From contig CM041465.1 in the NCBI GenBank assembly GCA_023213395.1, positions 80,297,741 to 80,361,740 on the forward strand: a stretch of DNA of 64,000 bases, written 5' to 3'. Position numbers and translations under genes: made by a program. Positions 45,820 to 57,268 of this stretch are shown in pieces. This DNA comes from Cycas panzhihuaensis (taxonomy: Eukaryota; Cycadophyta). Under the pieces are notes generated by a model. That model saw only the letters and a list, made by a program, of their open reading frames with translations. It was not told where the DNA came from and did no database searches. Within the stretch, counting starts at the first letter, position 1. Every line of letters starts with the position of its first letter.

Positions 45820-47110
45820 ATCATTTTACTAGCAAGTGATACTTAGGTCCTAATTGTATTATTGTTACTTTCTATAATAGCCAGGCTATAACTACCAATA
45901 TATACCATACTCACATCAAGCTTGAAGTGTTCCAAATTAGACCCTTCTTACTAATACTAACACTCCTTAAACCGTTATGCATCTTACTTATTAAAAATCA
46001 TTCTATTCTTACATCACCCAATTGACTAATAGACAATAGACTCATAGCTAAACTAGGAATATGACTCATATTAGAGATAATTTTAATCCTTCCATCTCCA
46101 AACCAAACCTTTGCCCTTCCATGACCCATAATTTTATATAGGTAATGATCACTAAGAAATACTTCACCTCCATTAATACTTTTATATTCATAAAATTGTT
46201 CCTTTTGGGGAGTAATATGAAGTAAAATACCATAGTCAATTAACTAAGACTCAACATTTGATAACTTACTTAAGGTTGCCAAATAAACATTACCATTGGC
46301 TTTATCAAAGGCTTTTACTATCATGGAAGAAGTAGCTTCAAGTGACTTTCCCTTGACAACCTTGACTCGACACTAGCTCTTCATGTAACTAGCTTTCATA
46401 CATCTCTAGCATACAAAGGGGCCTCTGCCTAGAGATTTGGATTTTCCTCTACATTTTAGTTGCTTATTCTTAGACCTTTGTTGGTTGTGATCTAACATTC
46501 AACCTCTCATCACTAATGCTTCTTTTAAATGATCCTTAAAGGATTTTTGCCTTGTCTCTTCTGATAGCAGGGCAATAAAAACATCATCAAATTTTAGGGT
46601 GGTAGCAGTTATACTGCTAATTATCATCATAAGATTATCTTAGGAATCAAGAGGTGAATATAATAGGGTAATATACTTGTCTTCTTTAGAAATTGTTATC
46701 CCAACTAAAACAAGATAGATCACCATAGTATTAAATGCAGTAAGATGATTTGCAACTACATCTCCATCATTCATCCTAAGTGAATATAGCTTTTTTTGAA
46801 GAAATAGTTTATTAACTAGGGACTTAGTTTGATATAGAGCCCTAAACTTCTTCTATAGATCATTAGCCATAATCTCTATGGAAACATTTAACAACACCAT
46901 ATCTAAAAATCATAGCATAGCCTTATTAAACTGATTACTTTTCAATCAAGCTTCTTCTAATCTTTATTAGCCATATTTGTAGACTATGTTCTTACTACCA
47001 TGATCCATTGTTCCTTCTCGATGAGGATATCTTCTATCTTTAACTTCTACAACATAAATTTCTAGCCATAGAACTTTTCAATCTCCATTTTCATAATTTT
47101 TACCATGATC
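45820..47110 (-). pseudogene. Copia-3: gag, protease and N-terminal integrase, broken
   Basis: This is the 5' coding half of Copia-3 on the far side of Copia-4. Aligned by eye with Copia-2, it holds the gag start near 47091 (MEIEKFYG-like wording), the knuckle near 46400, the protease near 46120-46260 and the join to integrase at 45820. Stops are frequent. The segment directly left of 45830 continues the Copia-2 wording at 31440. Confidence 0.82.
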
Positions 47111-47177
47111 TTTGCACTAAAGTTCACTAAATAAGGTTTCACTTACTAAATGGCTTCCCACAAAACTAAACCCTTTA

Positions 47178-47189
47178 ACTTTAATACCA
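47178..47189 (-). other. Primer binding site of Copia-3
   Basis: Minus strand TGGTATTAAAGT, two bases from the LTR; three changes from TGGTATCAGAGC. Confidence 0.72.
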
Positions 47190-47191
47190 AA

Positions 47192-47855
47192 TGAAGAGAA
47201 AATATAATTGTGGAAGTAATGTGTTAATAGAAGTCTAAACCATGAAAAGAATAAATAATATAAACAAATTAAGCAAATAATAAAAACACTAAGAGATTCA
47301 GGTCTAAGTATAAACCTTTTATCAATTTGAGCAATAATAACTAAAGAATTGTAGAGATGAAAACCCCAACTCTTCTCATTGACTTATCAAAGACTCATCT
47401 AACCTTTTACATGTGATGTTACACAAGAATATATAGACATAACTTTATAAGATATCACTTTGTAATTTTATAATACAATGGGCATAAACCATAGGTCAAA
47501 AAAGACCTATAGTTTATGCCCATTATATTATAAAATTATTGGGTGATATCTTGTGAAGTTATGTCTATATATTCTTATATAACGGCACATGTAAAAGGTT
47601 GGATAAGTCTTTGATTAGTCGATGAGAAGAGTTGGGATTTTCATAATAGGCATAAACCATGAGTTAAAAAAGACCCCTATGAGACACCAAAATTTTTTTC
47701 TTAGGGGCTCTTACCCTCGAAACCTCACTTGGGAAGCTACTGCCCCACTAGACCCCCAACTAGAGGCCCTACAATAGGTCCTATACCCTACAAAGAGGCT
47801 CAAGTGTAATGCCTATACCCATGTAACACTTGTAAAGTGTTCAACACATCTAACA
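47192..47855 (-). repeat. 5' LTR of Copia-3 (664 bp, with inverted duplication)
   Basis: It starts (plus strand) TGAAGAGAAAATATAA and ends ACACATCTAACA, keeping TG...CA. It is about 170 bp longer than its partner because of the inverted copy at 47504-47644. Confidence 0.88.
47357..47644. repeat. Long inverted repeat (two 141-bp arms) inside the Copia-3 LTR
   Basis: The left arm 47357-47497 and right arm 47504-47644 are reverse complements along their whole length with scattered mismatches, around a six-A loop. The left arm is normal LTR sequence; the right arm has no counterpart in other LTRs of the family. After it, LTR sequence resumes with a second copy of GGCATAAACCAT. Confidence 0.9.
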
Positions 47856-47860
47856 AATAT

Positions 47861-47986
47861 AAGCAACTTCTTGAACTATAATGGCTAGGAATATATGACT
47901 CTAAGGCTTTACAATGGAACTATAGCCTCAAATTGTGTCTATGGGCTAAAATCATGTCTCTATGAGCTACATCATGCCACTATGGG
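47861..47986 (-). other. LARD-2 internal segment, middle
   Basis: It matches inverted LARD-4 63200-63290: TAATGGCTAG, CAATGG, CTCAAA and GGGCTAAAA are shared. It ends in short degenerate 20-24-bp repeats where Gypsy-3 inserted. Confidence 0.72.
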
Positions 47987-48944
47987 TGATCCTAAAGTGG
48001 AGTGTGATTGGGGAAGAAATTAATTACCAATTATTTTCCTTGATATCCTAAGGTGTTAGTGTAAAATTCCCAATAACATCAATAAAATATTAAGCCTATA
48101 AAAAGATACACTATACCAACTCATGCATACTTGCCATTACTCCAAGGTAAAAAGAATAATACTTTTATAAAGCTAGAAAAACCTCCATTTAATGGTGAAG
48201 AAAATTAACTATCAAAGACTAGGCCAGTTATAATTAAGAAATGATATAATAATACCACAAGGGGCCTCCAACTTCACAAGACTCCTTCAATGAAGTTTTT
48301 ACTCTCCAAAATGGATGCTTGAAGTACTAAAATTTGCCTCTTCTATGGTCTCCAACACCTTCCAAGTGCTGCCTCAATATTGCTCCCAAGTCAAGTGTCT
48401 CTCACACACAAGAACCAAGTCTCCAACATTATAAATGAGCTCAGGAGGGTTCAATTTATAGAAAGAAAACCAAAATACATATTTACCAAGTGGCATTCAT
48501 ATAAGTACAATCACTAATAACCAAAATGCATGGTATCCAAGTGGTATTCATGTAATTCCAAAAAATTATAGCTTGGAACCTAGGGCTAACAAACTCCAAT
48601 TAAGCTCAAATTTGGTAAAAATATAGGTACGCATGTCCCCTTTATTTTCATAATATTTTAGCTCATTTGGGTATCATTTGTCCCCATTTTTATTGATTTA
48701 AAAATAGTATATAGTTGTTGTTTTTTGTTGGTTGTAGGAGTTATTTTCTGTAAAACAAAGCTTTCCATCTAATCAAATGATATTTTTTAAACCCCACCTT
48801 TTGCACATATAAAATAGGATGTGTCTTCTTCCTTTCCATAAAATTTCATATTAGTTTAACACAATTTGGCCCTATTTCTTTCAATTGTGCTAATACTTAG
48901 CATTTTCTACTTCCTATAGACATATGGTAGATCCTCCTAGATCA
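47987..48944 (-). repeat. 3' LTR of Gypsy-3 (958 bp)
   Basis: On the plus strand it starts TGATCCTAAAGTGGAGTG and ends CCTCCTAGATCA. It matches 56209-56860 and 59245-59554. Confidence 0.92.
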
Positions 48945-48960
48945 TGGTTTCCCTTCCTTA
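48945..48960 (-). other. Polypurine tract of Gypsy-3
   Basis: Minus strand TAAGGAAGGGAAACCA, directly before the 3' LTR. Confidence 0.82.
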
Positions 48961-49500
48961 GAAAATAGCCAACTCTTGTTTGGCTTAGAATTAAAGATGG
49001 AGGAAGTGTTGTTCTCTTTGTTGTCTACTAAACCACTTGGCCTTACTAAGAAACTTTTCTACTACTCTAGTCCTAAAAGATTCATGTGTCAAGATATAAT
49101 CCTTCTTGAGAGGCTTCTTACTTTCCAAATATAAGTCATCAATTGAAGGTAAAGTGAACTGGTCTTGCTCATCATCTAGCATGGAGTATCAAATATTCAA
49201 TATTTACTATTAAATATATTTTCTCTCCAAGATATAATCCTTCTTGAGAGGCTACTCACTTTCCAAATATAAGTCATCAATTGAATATAAAGTGAACTGG
49301 TCCTGCTCCCCTCATCTAGCATGGAGTTTCAAATATTCAACATTTACTATTGAATATATTTTCATATAAGGTGAAAGATCAAGTTGGAAAGCATTTCCAC
49401 CTACTTTTCTTAAAATCTTAAATGGTCTATACTTTATAGGTTTGAGTTTCTTACCTTCTCCTTTCAACCTCTCCTTGCTCAAGTATAACCATATCAAACC
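48961..49500 (-). pseudogene. Gypsy-3: integrase C-terminal tail
   Basis: Minus-strand YRPFKILRKVGGNAFQLDL and MKIYSIVNVEYLKLHA (49312-49497) are the standard end of the integrase C-terminal domain. The tail FTLPSIDDLYLE...DYILTHESFRTR then SKAKWFSRQQREQHF (48991-49182) matches the acidic tail and final motif of this Gypsy group. The tail is tandemly duplicated (138 bp). Confidence 0.85.
49090..49365 (-). repeat. 138-bp tandem duplication in the Gypsy-3 tail
   Basis: Copy 1 is 49090-49227 and copy 2 is 49228-49365. Both begin CAAGATATAATCCTTCTTGA. The period is a multiple of three (46 codons), so it would lengthen the protein tail without shifting frame. A 3-bp or so insertion near 49308-49311 now upsets the frame of copy 2. 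Confidence 0.9.
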
Positions 49501-50460
49501 TCCTTTTTGAAAAGTACACTCTTGCCTATATTTTTTATGTTTTTTCTTATACTTTTCCTAAGTCCTTAGAAGTTGATCATGTACCTCTTTATGGACTCTT
49601 TGGATCTTCTCCAAGTATCTTAAAGCCTTATCATGCCCCTCCTTCTCTTTAGCAGATCCTTCCTTAACTTGCGTAGAAGACTCTAAGTCAAATGGACTTT
49701 GAGGCAAGTATCCCAAACAAACTTCAAAAGTTGCTTTAGAGTGTGATGCATGTATTACCCTATTAAATGCAAATGATAGAAAATCTAATGATTCATCCTA
49801 AGACTTTGGATTCTTGGAATTATATCCCCTCAATAAATGTACCAAATTTCTGTTTACTACTTTAGTTTTTCTATCTGTTTGAGGATGAAAACTTGTACTT
49901 CTCTTCAATTTGGTGTCCATCATCTCCCATAGTATCTTCCAAAATGATGAAAGGTATCAAGTGTCTCGATCTAAAATGAAGGAAGAAGGCAAGCCAAAAT
50001 TCTTCCATACATGCTCAAAGAACAACTTAGTTGCCCTTTCTCCTATGATTATCGTCTTATAAGGTGTTAAACATATCATCTTGTTGAACCTATCTACAAT
50101 AATAAAGAGATAGTCATGTCCCTTTCTAGTCATGGGAAGTCCCCCTAAGAAATCTATGGAGATACTTTCCCAAGGCCTAATGGGAATAAGTAGTGGTGTA
50201 TACAATCCTAATTTTCTAGAAGAAGGCTTAGAAGTATTATATATTGTATATCCTTTTACATATTTGCCTACATCATTTTGCATCTTTGGCCATATACTAT
50301 ATCTTCTCAAGTTTTCTAAAGTCTTGTCTATACCAAAGTGACCAACTACCTTAGAAGTATGGGCTTCCCTAAGCCACTTGATCTTGTCTCCTTTTGATGG
50401 AACATAGAGTTGCTCCCCTTTGAAAAGTAGACCATCCTTCAAAGCAAGCTAAAAAGGTCT
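49501..50460 (-). pseudogene. Gypsy-3: integrase core, largely open
   Basis: The 161-residue open stretch 49957-50442 reads MKDGLLFKGEQLYVPSKGD, HTSKVVGHFGIDKTLENLRR, then PWESISIDFLGGLPMTRKGH with its catalytic Asp, DYLFIIVDRFNKMI and FGLPSSFILDRDT with the second Asp. The zinc-binding Cys pair reads YTIYNTSK, so both Cys codons are lost. The downstream part with the catalytic Glu continues through stops to 49501. Confidence 0.9.
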
Positions 50461-50972
50461 TCATTTTGCTAGGTTCTCCAATTCTTCCTTCAAGTCTTCA
50501 TCTTCATGGTACAAGTCTTTGTACTCTTTATGATGTATTGGCTCCACCTATAAGCTCATAAGAGAACTACAAATAAAAGAAGAAGAAGAAGGTCTAGATA
50601 ATATATTAGTAATTTTGTTAATAGATCCCTTTTGTACTTAATTATAATATTAAATTACTGTAAATAATTCATCTACTTCATGTGTCTTACTTGCTATAAT
50701 TTACTTTAGGTTTATAAAAATTAAAGAGGCTTATGATTGGTATGAACTACAACCTCTTTCCTAAGTAAGTAGGACCTCCAATGCTTGCATGCTTAATGTA
50801 GTGTAAACATTTCTCGATCATATATTGGGTAGCTTTTCACTTGAGGGGTGAAGACTTTTGAATGGTAAGCAATAGGATTTCCATCTTGAATAAGGATAGC
50901 CCCCATCACATTTCCACTTGCATTAACTTCTACTTCAAAAAGCCTTTGTAAATTTGACATTACCAAAACTGG
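50461..50972 (-). pseudogene. Gypsy-3: RNase H, second part
   Basis: Minus-strand SPVLVMSNLQRLFEVEVNAS then GNVMGAILIQDGNPIAYHSK (50793-50972) is the start of RNase H. The catalytic Asp of EVDASG now reads Asn. TPQVKSYPIYDREMFTLH keeps the conserved Glu. The sequence joins the RT half at 53516 exactly: across the solo LTR the frame restores KKIYEVPVLVM. Confidence 0.9.
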
Positions 50973-53510
50973 TGAAATGCTGCCCATGAGGCGGTATCCC
51001 TACGTTTAGCAAGAAATGGGTTACACAAGACTAGGTTAGGCTAAATAGCAAGGACTCACCTCGCAGGGTGTCCGTGTGCTGGAGCATGGATTCATGACCT
51101 GCAGAGGTGCTTGGTTGCTTATAGGTAGTCATAAAAAGGCGAGGCCTTCCTACCCCTCGGATGGCCAGGAAGAGGAGGAAAGAGCCTGGCAAGTTGCGTT
51201 TTCTCAAGGAGGTGAGAAGGCAATACGAGAGTGAGATGCACGTGTGTAACGTAGTGTCTAGGTATAGGCTGGTCAAGAGAGCAAGGTGCGGGTAGCTCTA
51301 GTTCGAAATGAACTATCTAAGTGTAATAGATTAACCGCTAAATAAAAGACACGTAAAGTACAAGTATGCATTCTTTTCCTCTTTTCGGTTTCCTATGTGT
51401 TTCTTAACATGCAAGCATGTGCACAAAGAACAACACTATAAGGAAAATATGCAAGGGTAAGAAAAATACCTAGACCAGTGTCTGAACGGAGTGCTACGCA
51501 TCTCTTCACTTCCCGTGCCTTCTCGCTCCACTTGTTGCACACGTGAAGCTGATCGGTAATTGATTTCGTAAACGATTGAAGAGGGGCTAGCTTACCTCCC
51601 CAATGTATGCAAAAAGAGAACAGTAAATGACAGAAAATAACGAAAAGAAATAAATATGGAACTAACCTGCAAATGGGTTTATCTCATACACAACTCCACA
51701 AATGTGAGATCCTGTCAATCAAACAAACAGGTTTCTCCATCTCGGAAGAGGGGCCACAAAATAGATCTAGTATATATATCTAAACTTAGGAAAAATAGAA
51801 TCAAACTAAGTTAAACATATGCATATTATTTACTGAAACAACTTCCAACAAGATCTCCACAAACAGTCACTGCAAATGACACCCAAAACAAGAGTATAGC
51901 CTCGGGATGGCTAACTCACTAATGGAAAGTCTCCACTTAGCCTCAAGAAAGGAAAACAAACTTGTAGGGATAACATGGGGCAACAAACAATGAGAAGGAA
52001 AAAAGTGGAGGGAAAGTAGGCAAGCGCACCCAAAGGGCGAAGTGCTATAGGTAGCAAATTGTCTAAGTGGATGGGTTGCGAGTTGTAAGCTAAAGAAGAG
52101 AAGTTTTGGGGCTTATGAGGTGCCCACAACTAGCGAATAAGGGGCTGGAACTAGCATGGCAAGGGGCTGCCAATGCTGGTTCAGATTTGGGAGTAGGTTC
52201 CCAAGTCTCTGGCCAAGCTATAAGAGAGGCAATAGGTGCTGGGGGAAAGGTAAAAGGGTTTGGATCCTTGGAGAGAAGGTGCAGAAGGGGACCGCCCCAC
52301 CTTTCTCCCCTCTGCACAACCACCTTAAGGCAAGCTTACAAGACTATAAGGGGAAGCACTACACTCCTCAAATCTTAAGATCCAGTAACAAACTAAGTAG
52401 GGAATCAAGAAAGTAAATATAACAAGTATTTATTCATAAAAACTGTAAAAAAGAGGCATAAATCACGAAGTAAACAAGTAGAGTACCTGTAGGGAGGAGA
52501 AGAAGTATGTGTCTACTGGAAAAATAGTAGGAAAAACTAGCACTTAGCAAGATTTGATGGGCAAGTTTGGAGGAGGAGACTAATGTATGAAAAATCCTGG
52601 TGATTTGGGGCCCTTTGGGGGCTTGTCCCTTTGAAGACCTTGAGAAGTATCCCTCTTTCAACTTTGTAAACCTGTAAAAAGATGTTGAGCTTGTTGTTCC
52701 TGAGCATGAGAGACAACAATGGTCTCTAGTGAAGAGCAGTAGTTGAGAGTCTTGGTTCTGTAGTAGCTTTTTTGTGAGAGATTCGTAGAGTTGCATGTAA
52801 AAATGAGCTAAGAAGATTTAAAAATGAAGGAGTCTCTTAGTTTTATCCCCTGCTCACTACAAGTGAACGTTGGAGATCTCAGGGTAGTTCAAATGTGCAG
52901 GTGCCACGCGGTAATTCTGCGAAAAAAGCGAGAACTATCACGTGATTTAAAAAAGTTTTTTTAAACAAATGCACGCAAGAAAGATCGCAGATCGCTAAGT
53001 TTACTGATGCGAGACTGGAAACAAAAAATAAGCAAAAACCAAGGTTTGGAGCTAAATGAAGGGCAAATCAGGGCTAGAAATAGTTGGGGAATAGTACCCA
53101 AGTGATGGATAAGTAGTCAGAAAAGTGAACTGGGTCTCAACCAAGGATTCAATTGGACTTGGAAGAGACTGCAACATGAACAAAATGTCGTAAAAAGGAT
53201 GAACACGACTGGCTGAGGCATCTCGAGGGGCCGTGGAGACGGAGTGGGTGGTTATGTGCCATATGGGGTATAACATTCACTGAAGAATGCCCCCATTGTG
53301 AGTCATCATAGGCTGAAAGGTGTGCGATAAGCACATGCAAAGTAATTGAGCAAGAAGACAATGCAAACATACAGATGTTAGGCAAGCATGCGTCAGGTAG
53401 TCTACACTAAACAATCTCAGTCAAACAGGAGTGAAGCGAGAAGCGAAAACATATACTTGAGCTTACTTGAGTCAATGCGTCTCGAGTCCATTCCCGGTAA
53501 CTGGGAAACA
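50973..53510 (-). repeat. Solo LTR of the Tat-1 family (2,538 bp)
   Basis: The segment starts TGAAATGCTGCCC and ends GGGAAACA (plus strand), TG...CA at both ends. It is flanked by a perfect target duplication ACTGG at 50968-50972 and 53511-53515. It matches 251-3344 in order, and Tat-1 orientation shows it is read on the minus strand. No internal sequence is present, so it arose by recombination between two LTRs. It is richer in G+C and less CG-depleted than its surroundings. Open frames inside it (for example 52106-52416 and 52434-52796) resemble no known protein. Confidence 0.9.
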
Positions 53511-53515
53511 ACTGG

Positions 53516-54700
53516 TACTTCATAAATTTTCTTCTTTAAAAGAAGAAAAGCTTCTTCATCCTTAGAACCCTAAGTAAACTTTTTACTAACTTTTGTTAAT
53601 CCATGTAGAGGTGTTGCAACCTATGAGAAATGGAGAAAAACCTTTCTCAACTATTAACAAGCTCCTAAAAAACTTCTCACCTCTGTGGTGTTTGTTGGCC
53701 TAGGCCATTTGAGGATGGCTTGAGTGTTGAGTAGGTTAATGCTTAAGTTTCCTCCTCCAACCACAAAGCTCAAGAAGACTAGGTTCTCCTTGTTAAATTT
53801 ACATTTCTTCATATTAAGATTCAAATGATACTTAACCAAAGTCTTTAAAACTTCAACTATGTTTTGCAAATATTCCTCCCATGTGTTACTAGAAATCAAA
53901 ATGTCATCAAGATAGACAATAACAAAATTATCCAAGGCCTTATCACTTCATTCATTAGCCTCATGAATGTTGTAGGAGCATTATACAATCTGAAAAGCAT
54001 AACCATCCATTTAAAGAGTCCTTACTTTATTTTGAAGGTTGTCTTCCATGTGTCCTCCTCTTTGACCCTAACTTGGTGATAACTACTTTTCAAATCCAAC
54101 TTAGTAAAATAACAAGCATGTTAAATTTGATTAAGCAAATCATCTATGTGAGGCAAGGGATAGTAATTTTTAATTGTGATTTTATTCAAATCATGAAAGT
54201 CTATATACATTCTCCACCCTCCATCCTTCTTAGGCACCAAGACAATTGGTGACCCACACGGTGAACATGAAGGTTTTATGACCTCTTGATCAAGCAACTC
54301 TTCAACTTGCCTCTTTATCTCATTATTCTCTATAATGGAGTGCCTATACAAAGTAGCATTAGACAATGGTGCATCTCCTATAAGAGTGATTTTATGCTCT
54401 ATCTTTCTCTTTGGTGGTAGCCCATCAACATGTTGAAATAGAATGTTATATCTTTTCTCCAACTCCTTAATTTGTTGCATTTGTTTAGATGATACAAGAA
54501 GAGTGTGAGTGGAAGGGCCTCCTTCATCTCTTGGCTCTTTTTTATTCCTTACCATTAAGATGATAAATTTTCCATATGCATTGATCATCCTTTTTACTTG
54601 AGTGGCTAAAATTAATGTCATCTTGTCTAAGTGCTTCTTTGTAGCCTTTATGATGAAGCCCTTGTTATCCTTCATCAACTAGTACTTTCTCTTCTTTCGA
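53516..54700 (-). pseudogene. Gypsy-3: reverse transcriptase
   Basis: Open stretch 54121-54678 covers the PR-RT link and RT start: HVDGLPPKRKIEHKITLIGD, RQVEELLDQEVIKPSCSPCG, SPIVLVPKKDGGWRMYIDFH and DLNKITIKNYYPLPHIDDLL. The palm is at 53654-53935: DNFVIVYLDDILISS with an intact YLDD. NTTEVRSFLGAC and DEEAFLLLKKKIYE lead to RNase H. Between 53936 and 54120 the frame is broken. The domain is nearly complete in residues. Confidence 0.92.
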
Positions 54701-55130
54701 TAGAAGAGTGCATCTTAATCCCATATGTAGGGACACCAAAGTACAGCATAGCATATATCTAATGGTACCACATCACATATCACTTCATCAACAAAAGCAT
54801 TAGTGATGGAAAATTTAAGTGTATATTTCTTTGATATTTACATTTTCACATCTTTATGGATCCAACCAAAAGGATATGGGTGAGGGTGAGGAGTAGTTAC
54901 CAACCCAAGGCTCTTCACCAAATTTTCTAAGATCAAATTCTTTTGGATCCCTGGATCTATAATGGCACCAATAGAATTATTTCCTACTCGAAGCTTCAAG
55001 TGAAATAATTCCTCCCTTGTAGCATCATCTCCATAATTTGTAAGTAGAGTAACCTTCTCTTTGTCTCCTTCACTTTGAAGCTCCACCTCAGAAAGTAGTA
55101 CTTTCTCTTTTTCCTTCTTCCTTGATTCCA
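54701..55130 (-). pseudogene. Gypsy-3: protease
   Basis: Minus-strand FHLKLRVGNNSIGAIIDPGI then QKNLILENLVKSLGL (54900-55010) shows the IDPGS-type active site of this Gypsy group, with Ser changed to Ile. VTTPHPHPYPFGWIHKDVKM follows and then a stop. Beyond it the FSITDAFVDEVICDVVPLDI-like end can be followed to about 54750. Confidence 0.85.
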
Positions 55131-56074
55131 TGTCCTTAATATGATTTGGCTTTAGCTCTAGATATAACTTCCAACACTTTGTTGCAATATGACCACTAAT
55201 ATCATAATGCTCACAATAGTTAGAAATTTGAATAAAATTAATTCTTTTCTTCTTTCCTTCTTGACTTTTAGATGAGTATAATTTATGATTCTTTTCATGA
55301 TTATTATAAGTAAAAGTAGAATCTTTAGACATGAATATATGTTTCTTGCTTTTACTTTATATTGTAATAGCTATTTTACTTGTTTCTCCAATGGATTAAA
55401 CCTTAAAAAGCCTCAGTTCATTCCTTATGTAATCATGCAATCCTCTAATGAATTTCATAAGAGTGTTATGCTCATCCATATTAATATCAAGTAGCATGCC
55501 ATGCTTGAAAAATAAAGAAGTATAATTTTAGACATATACACCTCTCCCTTGGCATAAATATTTCCAAGTGACCCATTGGTCTTCCTCATGACTTATGGGG
55601 TAGTATTGCTTCTTTATTACTTTCTTAAAATACATCCAAGAAAAAGAAGACATATCATGGGTCTTCAAATATGTATTCTGCCATGTTAATGCATATTTGT
55701 AAAACTTGATCCTAGCAAATGAAAGCTTTTGAGCATTACTATAAGCATAAATTATGAAGTATATTTCAAGTTGATCCAATCAATGGTCCAACTTTTCAAC
55801 ATTTACCTCTCCATTATAAGTTAGAATATCCAATTTTACCTTAAACTTAAAGGGTTGATGAGATGAAGTACCATTGCTTTCTTCAAATGAGTACTTTAAG
55901 GTCTTCTCCTCTTATTCTTCATGGTTGTGGACATCTGTGGATCCTCCTTCAACTTCCTTCTCTTTGTCTTTGCCCTTGACTAGAGGTAGAAGTTAGGTCG
56001 TCATTTGCATCAAAACTTTTACATTCTTCTCAAGATTCTCAAATATGATTTCTCCATCTTCTTTTTTTAGCCAT
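55131..56074 (-). pseudogene. Gypsy-3: gag
   Basis: Open stretch 55528-55779 holds LSFARIKFYKYALTWQNTYL, FSWMYFKKVIKKQYYPISHE and EDQWVTWKYL, the Retrotrans_gag core. A knuckle-like CEHYDISGHIATKCWKLYLE lies at 55160-55230, C-x2-H in place of the usual C-x2-C. The start is put at 56074 (minus), the first ATG after the primer site; the N-terminal third is broken. Confidence 0.85.
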
Positions 56075-56190
56075 GGTGCTTGGATTCTTTCTTTATCTTC
56101 TTGGTGATTACAATATAAGAAAAACTTCTTCTTTATATTGGTATCCTTTCCTTGTTTATACCATTCAAGTCCCTACAACAAATATCACAT

Positions 56191-56202
56191 GATTTGATAC
56201 CA
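56191..56202 (-). other. Primer binding site of Gypsy-3
   Basis: Minus strand TGGTATCAAATC, six bases from the LTR start; two changes from TGGTATCAGAGC within the first ten bases. Confidence 0.75.
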
Positions 56203-56860
56203 AAAATATGATCCCAAAATGGAGTGTAATTAGGGAAGAAATTAATTGCTAATCCTTTTCCTTAAGATTCTAGGGTGTTAGTGTAAAATTCTCAATAACA
56301 TTAATAAAAGAGTAAGTCCATAAAAGGATACTCTACACTAACTCATGCATACTTGCTATTATTCCAAGATAAGAAGAATAATACTTTTATTAAGCTAGAA
56401 AAATCTCCATTTAATGGTGGAGAAAAATAATTATCAAAGAATATACAAGTTACATGAGGAAATGATATAATAATACCATAAGGAGTCTCCAACTTACTAA
56501 GACTCCTTCAATGAAGCTTTTACTCTCTAAAATAGATGCTTGAAGTGCTAAAATTTGCCTCTTCTATGGTCTCTAACACTTTCCAAGTGTTGCCTCAATG
56601 TTGCTCCCAAGTCAAGTCTCTCACACACAAGAACCAAGTCTCCAACATCATAAATGAGCTCATGAGGGTTCAATTTATAGAAATAGAAAGAAAACCAAAA
56701 TACATATTTACCAAGTGGAATTCATACAAGTACAATCACTAATAACCAAAATGCATGGTACCCAAGTGGCATTTATGTAATTCTAAAAAGTTATAGCTTG
56801 GAACCTAGGGCTAACAAACTTCAATTAAGCTCAAATTTGGTACAAATATTGGTATATATA

Positions 56861-57256
56861 TGTTAGAAATAGAAATGCAATAATATAAACTCATGAGTAT
56901 AAAACATCAAACATGTAAAGTAAATATCATCAAATATAATCATCACCACAAGACACGAAGATTTATACATGGAAAACCCAATGTGGGAAAACCATAGGAG
57001 AAGGTGGAGTTAAGACTCCACTTATGATCATAAGAATTACATCTTTCTCCTCTCTCCTTTCTCAAGTTCTTAAGTGGTGAGAGTACAAATATATAGTGAT
57101 AATCACCTCATGAGTAGCCTATCACATACAATGAGCCATTACATTATCCAATAGTAGGATAACATTGATATGTGTACATCTCATATATCTCAAAGTAGGT
57201 GAATGGTGGGAAGTGCATGTGTACATCATGTATACATTAAACATTATGTTTTAACA
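56861..57256 (-). repeat. 3' LTR of LARD-3 (396 bp)
   Basis: Plus strand starts TGTTAGAAATAGAAATG and ends ATGTTTTAACA. It is nearly the same as 58842-59239. Confidence 0.92.
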
Positions 57257-57268
57257 CCCCCCCATAAT
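57257..57268 (-). other. Polypurine tract of LARD-3
   Basis: Minus strand ATTATGGGGGGG, directly before the 3' LTR. Confidence 0.88.

Larger units (their letters stand above)
35512..47860 (-). mobile_element. Copia-3: full-length Ty1/copia element (Copia-2 family), split by Copia-4
   Basis: The minus-strand element is 35517-47855, flanked by AATAA (35512) and AATAT (47856), a near-perfect target duplication inside LARD-2. Its LTRs are 487 and 664 bp; the longer one carries an inverted duplication. Copia-4 sits inside its integrase region. Removing Copia-4 and one copy of its duplicated target restores the length of the matching Copia-2 sequence exactly (21 bases compared across the join). 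Confidence 0.92.

Noticed and set aside
52090-52796. Overlapping open frames in a G+C-richer stretch that look gene-like
   Set aside because: They lie inside a precisely bounded solo LTR; frames occur on both strands and resemble no protein family.
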